64,000 bases of DNA from Clostridium sp. Marseille-Q2269 (GCF_943736985.1 NZ_CALSFS010000002.1:310001-374000); one strand, 5' to 3'. Shown: positions 55,143-63,299, counted from the stretch's first letter. Numbers and translations are program-made. Notes: generated by a model not told the origin, from the sequence alone.

Positions 55143-55910
55143 TTATATTTTTAGAAAGCTAAAAATTCCTTTTTTCTTTTCTATTATCCTATAGCTTGTA
55201 CTAACCTCTTCATTTTTAAGAATACTCTTTGAGTTATCAATTATTTCATTATAAAGATCTTCATCTATAGTTTGTAAAATCCTTGCAGCTTCCCACATAT
55301 TAGGGTTTCTCCTATTTATACTATGAGCATCTGAACCTATAAAGTTACATATTCTATTTTCTATAAGTTTCTTTGATATTTTCTGAACCTGTTTTCCAAA
55401 TATACCTTCTATACTTCCTGTATTTATCTGGAATAAATAACCTTCTTCTATAAATTTATTTATATTTAAAATATCTTCATATATGAATTTATATCTTTCT
55501 GGATGTGCTATTATAGGTTTTATTCCTCTTACCTTTAATTCATACAGTACATCCATATAATAATCTTTCCAAACAGTCATAGGGAACTCCACTAACATAT
55601 AGCTTGTATTATTTATAGTCCCTATATATCCTTTTTCATATAATTCTATAGTTTTTTTATGTATAAGAACTTCTTGACCCCATAATATTTCTATATGAAT
55701 ATTATTGTTTTTAGCAACATTATTTAAATACTCCACCTGTTCTTTTACCTTAGAATATTCTTCTTCATATCTTCCTATATAATAATGAGGTGTAGCAACT
55801 ATCTTTTTTGTTCCACCTTTTTCTGCTATTTTTAACATATGCAAACAATACTCTAAATCTTTAGAACCATCATCTATGTTAGGTATTATATGACTATGAA
55901 TATCTATCAT
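55143..55910 (-). CDS. Tyrosine-protein phosphatase CpsB/CapC (PHP fold, YwqE-like)
   Basis: 255 residues. Metal-binding PHP motifs MIDIHSHIIPNIDDGSKD at the N-terminus, KIVATPHYY, IIAHPERY (about 152) and FIGSDAHSINRRNPN (about 208-222). It dephosphorylates CpsD, closing the phosphotyrosine cycle. 23 bp before the cpsD start, same operon. Confidence 0.94.
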   Translation of the reverse strand: MIDIHSHIIPNIDDGSKDLEYCLHMLKIAEKGGTKKIVATPHYYIGRYEEEYSKVKEQVEYLNNVAKNNNIHIEILWGQEVLIHKKTIELYEKGYIGTINNTSYMLVEFPMTVWKDYYMDVLYELKVRGIKPIIAHPERYKFIYEDILNINKFIEEGYLFQINTGSIEGIFGKQVQKISKKLIENRICNFIGSDAHSINRRNPNMWEAARILQTIDEDLYNEIIDNSKSILKNEEVSTSYRIIEKKKGIFSFLKI

Positions 55911-55923
55911 ATAAATTCTCTCC

Positions 55924-56601
55924 TTATTTTATTTTAGGTATTACAGCTATTACTGGAAGTTCTAAGTATTTGTCTATATCATTTTCTGTCTTTATTGTTT
56001 TATCCATGTATTCTTGTATAAAAGCTATTCCTACAGATATTAAAAGACCTAAAAATAAGGCTATAGCTATATTAAGCAATTTTTTGGGTTTTATTGGCTT
56101 ATCTGGTATTACTGGCTTATCTAATAATTCTATAGTATTGTTTGGATATATCTTCTTGCTCTGAGATATAAATTCGTTACATACTGTTGTAAGTACATTA
56201 TATGCAAATTGAGCATCCTTATCTTCTATTTTTAAGTCTATAATTTGTGTATCAGCTTGAGGTGTTATACTTAATTTTTTTTGTAGCTCCTCTGGTTTTA
56301 ATTTTCCTGTTTTAGCTACTACATTTTCTGATACAGTTCTGGAATTAGCGATCTGAGCATATGTTTTAACTAATTTTTGGTACATCATTACATCATTATA
56401 GTTATTTTTATTATCATTTTTCTCTTCTGCGGCTTTACCTATAACCACACTAGCTTTTACTTCATAGGTAGGTGGAATAACAAAAAAACTTAACGCTGCA
56501 GATACTATGCCAAATACTAATATTGTTATTAAAATCATTTTCTTTTTATTTTTCAGCACATTAAAAATCCCTTGTAAATCTAAGTTTACTTCTTCATTCA
56601 T
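55924..56601 (-). CDS. Polysaccharide chain-length regulator, Wzz/CapA family (CpsC-like)
   Basis: 225 residues with N- and C-terminal membrane helices (about 26-48 and 175-195), a Wzz domain between, and the proline-rich motif KPVIPDKPIKPKKLLNIAIA typical of the second helix region. It is the membrane adaptor that activates the BY-kinase encoded two genes on. ATG 56599-56601 has GGAGGAG 9 nt upstream; the ATG 18 bp earlier is part of that site. Confidence 0.92.
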   Translation of the reverse strand: MNEEVNLDLQGIFNVLKNKKKMILITILVFGIVSAALSFFVIPPTYEVKASVVIGKAAEEKNDNKNNYNDVMMYQKLVKTYAQIANSRTVSENVVAKTGKLKPEELQKKLSITPQADTQIIDLKIEDKDAQFAYNVLTTVCNEFISQSKKIYPNNTIELLDKPVIPDKPIKPKKLLNIAIALFLGLLISVGIAFIQEYMDKTIKTENDIDKYLELPVIAVIPKIK

Positions 56602-56638
56602 TTTAAGAATCTCCTCCATTGGTAAATAAAATAAATAA

Positions 56639-57601
56639 TTAATTAGGTTTTATATCTTCAAATATATATTTATGCATTTGTTCTATAGTCTTATTTTCAT
56701 TGTATAATAGATAATAAACACCATCTATAAGCTTTCCTTCGCAATAATCATCTAAAGGAAATCTTTGTTGTTCTATATTATCTCCTCCCAAAGAAAAAGC
56801 TGAAGTACCTTTTTTCATGATTTCTGTAGAAGAAAGACTAGTTTCTACATTAGGTAATAAAGCAGTAATTACTTTAGGTAATTGTGTAGGTCCCAACTTC
56901 TTAACTTTATTCATAATAGCTGTTAAAACAGTCCTTTGTCTTTCTGTTCTCTCATAATCTCCACCATTAGTGTATCTTATTCTTGCATATGCAACTGCTT
57001 GCATACCGCTTAAATTTTGAAGTCCTGAGTTTTCTACTACTTGTACGGTTTTTCCTTCAATCTTAGAAGTTTCTTGCATATAATCATTTATATACTTTAT
57101 TTCATCCGCTCTTACAGGTATTTGTATTCCTCCAACGGTATCTATTATTTTTTCTAATCCATAAAAATCTACCGCTACAAAATCTCTAATATTTAATTTA
57201 TAATTTTTATTTATAGTTTTTATGGCTAGCTCTGGTCCTCCATAGGCATAAGCATGATTTAATTTAGTTTTTCCATGTTCATCTATATTTACATAGGAAT
57301 CCCTCATTATAGATGATATCTTTACCTTGTTATGCTTTTTATCTAAAGAAACTATCATAATGGCATCAGATCTTGAAGGTTCATCTTTTTTTCTTCTATC
57401 CAATCCAAAAAAAGCCATATTTATAACATCTTCTCCATATTTATCTGCACTTTTATCTATTTTTAGTTCTTTAGTATTCTTAGATATTGATATTTTTTTA
57501 ACCTTGCTAAGTTGATTATAAGCATATAATGTTCCTATTGCCCCTATAAGCACAATTATTGTGACTACTACCAATATTAATTTGCTTTTTTTACCTTTCA
57601 T
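56639..57601 (-). CDS. LytR-CpsA-Psr (LCP) family phosphotransferase
   Basis: 320 residues. N-terminal membrane helix (ILVVVTIIVLIGAIGTLYAY, about 9-28) and an extracellular LCP domain: FGLDRRKKDEPSRSDAIMIV (arginine and Asp of the active site), SIMRDSYVNI, KLNHAYAYGGPELAIKTIN, VDFYGLEKIIDTVGGI and ARIRYTNGGDYERTERQR. It would transfer the finished polymer from undecaprenyl phosphate to peptidoglycan. ATG with AAAGGAG upstream. A sigma-D site lies at 57720-57746, so the cps genes below may be read partly as part of the motility regulon. Confidence 0.94.
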   Translation of the reverse strand: MKGKKSKLILVVVTIIVLIGAIGTLYAYNQLSKVKKISISKNTKELKIDKSADKYGEDVINMAFFGLDRRKKDEPSRSDAIMIVSLDKKHNKVKISSIMRDSYVNIDEHGKTKLNHAYAYGGPELAIKTINKNYKLNIRDFVAVDFYGLEKIIDTVGGIQIPVRADEIKYINDYMQETSKIEGKTVQVVENSGLQNLSGMQAVAYARIRYTNGGDYERTERQRTVLTAIMNKVKKLGPTQLPKVITALLPNVETSLSSTEIMKKGTSAFSLGGDNIEQQRFPLDDYCEGKLIDGVYYLLYNENKTIEQMHKYIFEDIKPN

Positions 57602-57719
57602 ATAATAGCTCCTTTCAAAACAAATCTATTAATAATAATACCATATATGAACATAAAATATAATATTATATTAAAGATAAAGTATTTTCCTACATTACTT
57701 TCTGTTTCTAATAATTATT

Positions 57720-57746
57720 TTATCGATTATTTGCTATTATTCTTTA
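57720..57746 (-). promoter_or_regulatory. Putative sigma-D promoter upstream of the LCP/cps genes
   Basis: On the minus strand TAAA (57743-57746), 16-nt spacer, TCGATAA (57720-57726), 119 bp before the LCP start codon. The -10 core is identical to that of the fliB promoter. Spacing equals all other sites. It is the only one facing a non-flagellar operon. Confidence 0.6.
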
Positions 57747-57927
57747 TACAAAATTTAATATTATGCTGAGTTCTTTTATTATTTAAATAAACTTATAGAC
57801 ATTTTTTTGTTAATATAATTATTTTCGACAACTATTTCTATGCATTTATACATATATATTTATCATTGTATTACAAGTTAATTTAATGCTTTTTAACATA
57901 TTCCAATATTTTCTTAGATATTAAAAT

Positions 57928-58026
57928 AGGAGCTGTCGCACTAAGAATAAATCCTACAATATATTGTGTTAACTTTAAACTGTAAAACAATATATTGTAC
58001 TTAAATTCTTTAATACGACAGCCTCT
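57928..58026. repeat. Palindromic repeat copy 1 (IS-end-like MITE)
   Basis: AGGAGCTGTCG at the left (57928-57938) mirrors CGACAGCCTCT at the right (58016-58026). Then CACTAAGAATAAATCC and AATTCTTTAAT blocks pair imperfectly, and CAATATATTG occurs on both sides of the centre. About 99 bp. It is related to copy 2 at 58344. The CTGTCGCACTAA end looks like the terminal repeat of an IS1182-type element, but there is no transposase. It may also terminate the Spo0E-like transcript. Confidence 0.6.
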
Positions 58027-58046
58027 CTGTTTAAATGTTTATATGT

Positions 58047-58214
58047 TTATTTATATTCGTTTTTCATATACTGTACTATTAATTCATCCATTTCTCTACT
58101 TAAATCTAATATTTTCTCTTCATCCCTATCCTTCTCTTCTAATGTAATACTTATTTCATATAAATCTTGCCTTAATTCACTCATTTCTTCAAATAAACTC
58201 TCCCTAGTTTTCAA
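58047..58214 (-). CDS. Spo0E-like sporulation regulatory protein (small aspartyl-phosphatase family)
   Basis: A 55-codon frame that is easily overlooked. The last 45 residues read MSELRQDLYEISITLEEKDR then a stretch ending LSREMDELIVQYMKNEYK. That end matches the Spo0E family C-terminal pattern SxxLDxLIxxY (SREMDELIVQY), and the two-helix hairpin layout and length (about 50-60) fit. Spo0E-like proteins dephosphorylate Spo0A~P and delay sporulation. Start: TTG 58212-58214, with GGAG 5-6 nt upstream; the ATG at 58182-58184 has no good site and would give 45 residues. It has a sigma-D site 58 bp upstream and lies between two palindromic repeats. Recognition rests on the motif, not on a search. 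Confidence 0.65.
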   Translation of the reverse strand: MKTRESLFEEMSELRQDLYEISITLEEKDRDEEKILDLSREMDELIVQYMKNEYK

Positions 58215-58271
58215 TCAGTCTCCACTCTCCCATATACTGTAAGTAAAATACAAATTTAATTAATATTATAA

Positions 58272-58298
58272 ATATCGTTACTATACTGGAAACTTTTA
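58272..58298 (-). promoter_or_regulatory. Putative sigma-D promoter for the Spo0E-like gene
   Basis: On the minus strand TAAA (58295-58298), 16-nt spacer, ACGATAT (58272-58278), 58 bp before the TTG start. Same spacing as the flagellin promoters. Confidence 0.65.
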
Positions 58299-58343
58299 TA
58301 TATAAATTATATTTTTTGTTAAATATTAGGTGAATATATAATT

Positions 58344-58434
58344 GGGGTGTCTCACTAACAATAAATCCTACAATATATTGCTTTAAACTTGTAAATCAAT
58401 ATATTATGATTAAATTCTTTAGTGCAACATTCCC
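58344..58434. repeat. Palindromic repeat copy 2 (IS-end-like MITE, decayed)
   Basis: Shares AATAAATCCTACAATATATT and the CACTAA, TTAAATTCTTTA and CAATATATT blocks with copy 1 in the same order. The ends GGGTGTCTCACTAA and TTAGTGCAACATTCCC are more diverged. Together with copy 1 it flanks the Spo0E-like gene and its promoter. From 58435 to 58597 I see only AT-rich sequence without a gene. Confidence 0.55.
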
Positions 58435-58597
58435 TTAAATTTTTATCTTAATTTTTATTTTTCGTTTGAAATTCTTTATTACATATTAGAATCATTTAAT
58501 TTACCAAGTTTCAATTCTCTAATTTTTAAATTATGTATATTATTATCAAAAGACAATAAAATTAATCTTTTAATTTTATTACTTAAAGTATTATAAA

Positions 58598-58669
58598 AAT
58601 AATAAACTGTACCCTGCATGATATTCACAGAAAGAAACTGTGTTATTTTACAGAGTACAGTCTACTATT
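58598..58669 (-). terminator. Terminator of the chemoreceptor gene
   Basis: ACTGTACCCTG (58606-58616) pairs with CAGAGTACAGT (58651-58661), one mismatch, and an inner hairpin CACAG/CTGTG lies within. Flanking AT bases extend the stem. On the minus strand it is followed by TTATTATTTTTATA. It begins 12 bp after the stop codon. Confidence 0.75.
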
Positions 58670-58681
58670 TTATTATATCTT

Positions 58682-59530
58682 TTATTTGTGGTTTTCTACA
58701 AATTTTTGTAGATTTTTAATAGTTTCATTAAGAGTTTCTATTCTAGATAAAATCTCTTCCGTAGAAGCTGCTTGTTCTTGGCTAATGGCTCCTACGCTTC
58801 CTATGGTGTTATTGATCTCATTTACACTATTGTTCATTTCAGCTAATATTTTTTCTATATTTTTTACAGCCTCTTGAGATTGGTCTGATAATTTTCTAAC
58901 TTGTCCTGCAACTACCGCGAAGCCACGACCAGATTCTCCTGCCCTTGCAGCCTCTATAGCTGCATTAAGTCCTAACAAATTAGTTTGAGTAGCTATACCC
59001 TTTATAAACTCTAAAATTTCAGAAGTATCATTTTTCTTATTATTTAATTCTTCTACCATAGCAATAGCATTTTGTCCGGATTTTGCTAAGCTTTCTGCTG
59101 ATTCTGACACCTGAGCAGTATTCTCGGTTACAAGCTTAATATTATCTGCTAACCTTTGAACACCCTCTATTAATTTATGATTATTTTCTACATCTATTCC
59201 AGAGCTAAAAGTACCTATAACCTCATTGTTTATACCATAAATAGGAGTCAGTGTGCTTTTTATAGCTCTTCCATATACATCTTTAGGGACATCTTCACAT
59301 ATATCCTTTTTATATCTAATACATTCTTCTATAGGTTTTATGCCAGTTATACTTTTACCCTCTGATAGTTCCAATTGAAGCTCTTTAGATTTGCTAAACC
59401 CAATATATTTGTCTAAATCTGTAATAGCTAAAACTATATCTTCATGAACAATTTTATTTATGTAAGGTAATACTATTTTAAAGGCTTCTAATATCTCTTC
59501 ATTACTTTTAAACATTCCACTTCTATCCAT
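58682..59530 (-). CDS. Soluble methyl-accepting chemotaxis protein
   Basis: 282 residues with no membrane helix. The C-terminal half is the MCP signalling domain: [20 protein letters not shown], then the tip hairpin [20 protein letters not shown] (about 191-210) and [11 protein letters not shown]. The N-terminal 115 residues form a small sensor domain (PAS/Cache-like) with Cys70 and Cys78 and [14 protein letters not shown]. It is shorter than membrane chemoreceptors, as in the cytoplasmic YfmS-like class. It could signal to CheA elsewhere in the genome. ATG with AAAGGGAG upstream. No own sigma-D site is seen, but a flagellin-family gene lies upstream in the same direction. Confidence 0.88.
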   Translation of the reverse strand: MDRSGMFKSNEEILEAFKIVLPYINKIVHEDIVLAITDLDKYIGFSKSKELQLELSEGKSITGIKPIEECIRYKKDICEDVPKDVYGRAIKSTLTPIYGINNEVIGTFSSGIDVENNHKLIEGVQRLADNIKLVTENTAQVSESAESLAKSGQNAIAMVEELNNKKNDTSEILEFIKGIATQTNLLGLNAAIEAARAGESGRGFAVVAGQVRKLSDQSQEAVKNIEKILAEMNNSVNEINNTIGSVGAISQEQAASTEEILSRIETLNETIKNLQKFVENHK

Positions 59531-59591
59531 TTATTACTCTCCCTTTTCCAAATTTTCCTTTGTTCAACATTGCTTCTATATTTATTAAAAC

Positions 59592-59641
59592 AAAAGCTCT
59601 TGTTTATAGTAAACCTTTTTTACCAAATAACAAAAGCTTTT
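59592..59641 (-). terminator. Terminator of the flagellin-family gene at 59685
   Basis: AAAAGCTCTTGTT (59592-59604) pairs with AACAAAAGCTTTT (59629-59641), one mismatch, with extra pairing inside. On the minus strand TTTTGTTTTAATA follows. Confidence 0.7.
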
Positions 59642-59684
59642 ATATTATAATCTGTTTATATTTATATAGTAATTTATTTAAGAT

Positions 59685-60494
59685 CTAGCTAAATAATAAT
59701 TTATTTACAACAGAAGCTAAAGATTGTTGCTCTGTTCTTGAGCTTACTAATATAGAATAACTACATTTTTCTAAAATCTGTCCCTTAATTAAATCTATAG
59801 CTGACATAGCCATATCAGTATCCTCTATCTTTGATAAAGCAGCAGTGGTACTATACTCAGAATTATTACAATGATTATAGGAATGATACAAATTATTATA
59901 ATCTCCACCTAATTGATTTCTATAGTCTGCTATTTTAGAAACAGCATTTTTTATATTATCTATGGAATCTACTGCATTAGATAAATTTGTTACAGAACTA
60001 TTATCTAAACCTATATATGATAAATCTACAGATTTTAAATCAATGGTATATGTAGTATATGGGTTATCTCCTGTTTGTATATTTATCTTTTCAGCTCCAC
60101 TTAATAATTTTATATCATTAAAAGAAGTGTTCTCCATTATTTCGCTTATAGATGTCTTTATACTTTGGAATTCTTTATCTAAAAGTTTTCTATCTTTATC
60201 TTCTAAAGTATCATTCGCTGCTTGTATAGAGATCTTTTCCATTCTCATAAGTTGATTTGATATATTAGAAAGGGCTCCATCTACAGTTTGAAGCATGGAT
60301 ATACCTTCCTCAGTATTTCTTTGTGCTCTAGAAATACTCCTAACTTGTGCTTTAAAGCTTTCTTGGATAGCAACATCTGCTCCATTGTTTACCCTCTTCC
60401 CTGAGCTTATACCTTTCATTAACTTAGCACTTTTTGTTTTATTTTCTCTTACTTTGCTAAATAAATTCAACACATTTTCATCGTTAACTATCAC
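59685..60494 (-). CDS. Divergent flagellin-family protein (short)
   Basis: 269 residues. N-terminal flagellin helices (KLMKGISSGKRVNNGADVAI, RAQRNTEEGISMLQTVDGAL, EKISIQAANDTLEDKDR) and C-terminal helices (SKIEDTDMAMSAIDLIKGQI) are kept, with a short middle. The end is VSSRTEQQSLASVVNKLLFS rather than the [14 protein letters not shown] of the main flagellin, and it has two Cys (in HCNNSE and EKCSYS), unusual for a filament subunit. GTG 60492-60494 is chosen because AAGGAGGTGG lies 4 nt upstream. Frame extension beyond it lacks a site. A minor flagellin or a junction protein is possible. Confidence 0.82.
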   Translation of the reverse strand: MIVNDENVLNLFSKVRENKTKSAKLMKGISSGKRVNNGADVAIQESFKAQVRSISRAQRNTEEGISMLQTVDGALSNISNQLMRMEKISIQAANDTLEDKDRKLLDKEFQSIKTSISEIMENTSFNDIKLLSGAEKINIQTGDNPYTTYTIDLKSVDLSYIGLDNSSVTNLSNAVDSIDNIKNAVSKIADYRNQLGGDYNNLYHSYNHCNNSEYSTTAALSKIEDTDMAMSAIDLIKGQILEKCSYSILVSSRTEQQSLASVVNKLLFS

Positions 60495-60535
60495 GCTTCC
60501 ACCTCCTTGTGTAAAATCATAGTTTATACATTTTA

Positions 60536-60562
60536 TTATCGTATGATTCCCTCTAAAATTTA
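60536..60562 (-). promoter_or_regulatory. Sigma-D promoter for the flagellin-family gene at 59685
   Basis: On the minus strand TAAA (60559-60562), 16-nt spacer, ACGATAA (60536-60542), 42 bp before the GTG start. Confidence 0.75.
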
Positions 60563-60662
60563 TATTCAATATGTAAAAGGTGAAGTATGAACTCACTTCT
60601 TTTGATGATTATAAATTTATTTTTGTTTTATAATTATTCCATTAGGAGCTATAGATTTATTA

Positions 60663-61892
60663 TTACTTTATAAGCATTGCCATGTAAGCCATAGTATTCA
60701 TATTATTATCCTTTAATATTTCATAAACATTTTCTATAAATGAATCACTATGTTCAACTACTCTACTAAAACTTTGTATAGTGCTTACTACTTTTTCCTC
60801 ATTAAATTCCTCTTTGTAAAATGAAGCCAATCCTATAAGATGCATCCTAATTATTGCATATTTAACTACTAGTATTTCATAATTCTCAAATAAATCTTTT
60901 CTCTTTAAAGGAAATACATCTTTAAAAACATCATTCACCAAATAATTTTCTAGTATATATTCATATTTTTCTTCAAAATTTTTATTATAATAATCATATG
61001 CTTTTTCATAGGATTTTAATTTGTCTTTCTTTTCTCCTTCATTATTAAACTCCATGCCTTCCATGGATTCTTGTAGCATATTTATATATTTTTCATTATT
61101 TATGCCCATAGAAACTCTTTTATTAGTTAAAGCAGTAGTTATTAAAGATTGAACTTCCATATTACATGGTATTTTTAATAATTCCTCTTTATACAATCCT
61201 TTCTGGATATTTGAATTGTAGTTTGCTATTATATTAATTGAATCAATAAGCTTTGATTTACTAACTTTATTGTAAAATAAACCTAATATAGTTACCCTTT
61301 CCCACAATCTATAATCTCTGTTTTGCAAAAGAGATATGGTAAAAATTCTAAAGTCCCATAAATATCTATTTACTTTGTTTTTAAAATCCACTTTACTTGT
61401 ATCTATTGTCTTTCTTAATCCACCCTTTATTTGTTTTTCTTCTTCTATAACATCAAATTCCATAGGCTCTTTATTTAATAGTGCACGTCTAGCTGCCTCT
61501 GGACAGGACATAGTAGCTGATATCTCCAAACAATCATCTATATTATTATAATTTCTTGGATATATAGTGCAGGTTACACTTAGTCCATCTTCTCCTAAAT
61601 GTTTATGTATATTGCAAAGTTTATTTTCATCTAAAAAAGGACATTCTCCATTTTCTCTTAATATTATCTTTGCATAATTAGCATAATCGCCTTTGCTTCT
61701 CCATCTGGTTATATTAGTTGAAAACAAATCTTTTAACTTTTGATTTTTAGTCTCCTTATATTTTTTGTAAGTATCTTTATCTATAGATATACTCCATTTA
61801 ACACAACAACTTTCACTACATTCTTTCCCTATACATTTAAAATCTTTCATATATTGGGGTAGCAATACTTTATGAAATTTATGTCCCTCCAT
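60663..61892 (-). CDS. fliB: FliB-family flagellin lysine-N-methylase
   Basis: 409 residues. The N-terminus has a cluster of cysteines: C20, C25, C29 and C30 in FKCIGKECSESCCVKW, followed by ECPFLDENKLCNIHKHLG and TCTIYPRNY (more Cys), then SCPEAARRALL. This matches FliB (lysine methylation of flagellin, cofactor and mechanism incompletely defined, Fe/Zn-cluster type Cys motif). In this window it lies directly downstream of a flagellin gene and has its own sigma-D site, so target and enzyme are likely co-regulated. ATG with GGAGGT upstream. Confidence 0.9.
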   Translation of the reverse strand: MEGHKFHKVLLPQYMKDFKCIGKECSESCCVKWSISIDKDTYKKYKETKNQKLKDLFSTNITRWRSKGDYANYAKIILRENGECPFLDENKLCNIHKHLGEDGLSVTCTIYPRNYNNIDDCLEISATMSCPEAARRALLNKEPMEFDVIEEEKQIKGGLRKTIDTSKVDFKNKVNRYLWDFRIFTISLLQNRDYRLWERVTILGLFYNKVSKSKLIDSINIIANYNSNIQKGLYKEELLKIPCNMEVQSLITTALTNKRVSMGINNEKYINMLQESMEGMEFNNEGEKKDKLKSYEKAYDYYNKNFEEKYEYILENYLVNDVFKDVFPLKRKDLFENYEILVVKYAIIRMHLIGLASFYKEEFNEEKVVSTIQSFSRVVEHSDSFIENVYEILKDNNMNTMAYMAMLIK

Positions 61893-61937
61893 TTATAATA
61901 CCTCCATTTTTTCTTTTGTATAAAAACATTTAATACT

Positions 61938-61964
61938 TTATCGATATATTTCTTTAATACTTTA
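61938..61964 (-). promoter_or_regulatory. Sigma-D promoter for fliB
   Basis: On the minus strand TAAA (61961-61964), 16-nt spacer, TCGATAA (61938-61944), 46 bp before the ATG. Its surrounding sequence is close to the distal flagellin promoter at 63637. Confidence 0.75.
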
Positions 61965-61980
61965 TTTTAAAATAGGAAAT

Positions 61981-62014
61981 AAAAAAAGCCGAAGAATATT
62001 TCTTCGACTTTTTT
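61981..62014. terminator. Bidirectional terminator between flagellin and fliB
   Basis: CGAAGAA (61990-61996) pairs with TTCTTCG (62000-62006), extended by A-run and T-run flanks (AAAAAAAGC and ACTTTTTT). It lies 11 bp after the flagellin stop and before the fliB promoter. Confidence 0.85.
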
Positions 62015-62025
62015 AAATAAATTAA

Positions 62026-63249
62026 TTATCTTAATAATTGTAAAACACCTTGTGGTTGTTGATTAGCTTGTGCAAGCATTGCTTGTGCAGCTTGTTGAAG
62101 AATGTTATTTTTAGAGAATGTCATCATTTCATTTGCCATGTCAACGTCTCTTACTCTTGATTCAGCTGCTTGTAAGTTCTCGCTTGATGTTCCTAAATTA
62201 TTTATTGTATGTTCTAATCTATTTTGGTAAGCACCAAGTTTAGATCTTTCAGTTGATACTGTGTTTATAGCATTATTTAAAACTTCTATAGCATTTGTAG
62301 CATTATCATGATTTGACACATCAAGAGCACTTTCTGATTCATTAGAGTCTGTTCCATTTGTAACTCCTTCTTTTGCAGTGAAAACAACACCTGCTGCTCC
62401 TGTTTTTCCTGTTCCTAAAGATATTTTTAAAGCTTCTGATCTCATATCTTCAATTGTCATTGTGAAAGCTTGACCTTTGTTTGCACCAATTTGTAATGTA
62501 GCTGAGAATTCTGTGCTTGGCATGTCATCTCCTATTTTTATCTCTTTTACTCCAGCTGTTGTTACAGTTACCGTACCTGAAGATGTTGGTTGAATAGAAT
62601 CTTCGTGTCCTGCTTTTTGTTTTACAGTTATACCTTTAGTACCATCCGCAACAATATCATATTTAGCTTTTAAAGTAGCATTATTACCTAATTTTGTAAC
62701 TAAATCTGCTAAATCCCCAGCTCCTTTTATAGTTTCACCATCTAATGTAAAGTCTTTTGTAGCATCTGCAATTGCTACTTTATATTCTCCTGCTTTTGCT
62801 GCAACTACATCAGCTGCTGTTGCTTTTTTAACTCCACCATTTAACATTTTTTGAGTATTAAATTCAGTAGTGTTTCCTACTCTGTTTATTTCAGAAGTTA
62901 ATTGATTTATTTCTTTTTGTATTTGATCTCTATCTTCTGTTGTGTTTGTATCATTTGATGCTTGAGTTGCAAGTTCTCTCATTCTTTGAAGAATTGAGTG
63001 AGTTTCGTTTAATGCACCTTCTGCAGTTTGTATCATTGATATACCATCTTGAGCATTTCTTGATGCTTGATCAAGACCTCTAACTTGTGCTCTCATTTTT
63101 TCTGAGATAGCTAGTCCTGCTGCATCATCTCCAGCTCTGTTTATTCTTAAACCTGAGCTTAATTTTTCCATTGATTTTCCTGCGCTTCTTACATTACCCA
63201 TCATATTTCTATGAGCGTTCATTGCATTCATGTTATGATTGATTATCAT
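62026..63249 (-). CDS. fliC: Flagellin, major filament subunit
   Basis: 407 residues. The N-terminal D0/D1 part (MIINHNMNAMNAHRNMMGNV, then AGDDAAGLAISEKMRAQVRG and ASRNAQDGISMIQTAEGALN) and the C-terminal part (NLQAAESRVRDVDMANEMMT, then [19 protein letters not shown]) are fully typical. The middle (about 145-325) is a variable, Ala/Thr/Gly/Asp-rich exposed domain. No Cys and little aromatic residue, as expected for exported filament protein. I start at ATG 63247-63249, with AAGGAGGA 7 nt upstream; the extension MSKDAHFNLKLKEEFK is leader RNA and not protein, because its ATG is a stem base of the CsrA-type hairpin. Two sigma-D sites lie upstream. Confidence 0.97.
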   Translation of the reverse strand: MIINHNMNAMNAHRNMMGNVRSAGKSMEKLSSGLRINRAGDDAAGLAISEKMRAQVRGLDQASRNAQDGISMIQTAEGALNETHSILQRMRELATQASNDTNTTEDRDQIQKEINQLTSEINRVGNTTEFNTQKMLNGGVKKATAADVVAAKAGEYKVAIADATKDFTLDGETIKGAGDLADLVTKLGNNATLKAKYDIVADGTKGITVKQKAGHEDSIQPTSSGTVTVTTAGVKEIKIGDDMPSTEFSATLQIGANKGQAFTMTIEDMRSEALKISLGTGKTGAAGVVFTAKEGVTNGTDSNESESALDVSNHDNATNAIEVLNNAINTVSTERSKLGAYQNRLEHTINNLGTSSENLQAAESRVRDVDMANEMMTFSKNNILQQAAQAMLAQANQQPQGVLQLLR

Positions 63250-63299
63250 TTTAAATTCCTCCTTGAGTTTTAAATTGAAATGAGCATCCTTGCTCATTT
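63250..63299 (-). promoter_or_regulatory. CsrA-type translational control site in the flagellin leader
   Basis: On the transcript AAATGAGCA pairs perfectly with TGCTCATTT (63278-63299) around the loop AGGA, an exposed GGA in a GCAAGGATGC context. The Shine-Dalgarno AAGGAGGA carries a second GGA site 20 nt later. Two such sites, one in a hairpin and one on the ribosome binding site, are how CsrA blocks hag in Bacillus (FliW-CsrA switch). The csrA and fliW genes are not in the window. Confidence 0.75.

Noticed and set aside
59160-59530. Sigma-D promoter directly upstream of the chemoreceptor gene
   Set aside because: No CGATA core is found between 59531 and 59684; readthrough from the flagellin-family gene remains possible despite the terminator.
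63250-63297. 16-codon N-terminal extension of the major flagellin (MSKDAHFNLKLKEEFK)
   Set aside because: The ATG lies at the base of the leader hairpin, without a ribosome binding site, and flagellins start at MIINHNMNA. The ATG at 63247-63249 has AAGGAGGA 7 nt upstream.
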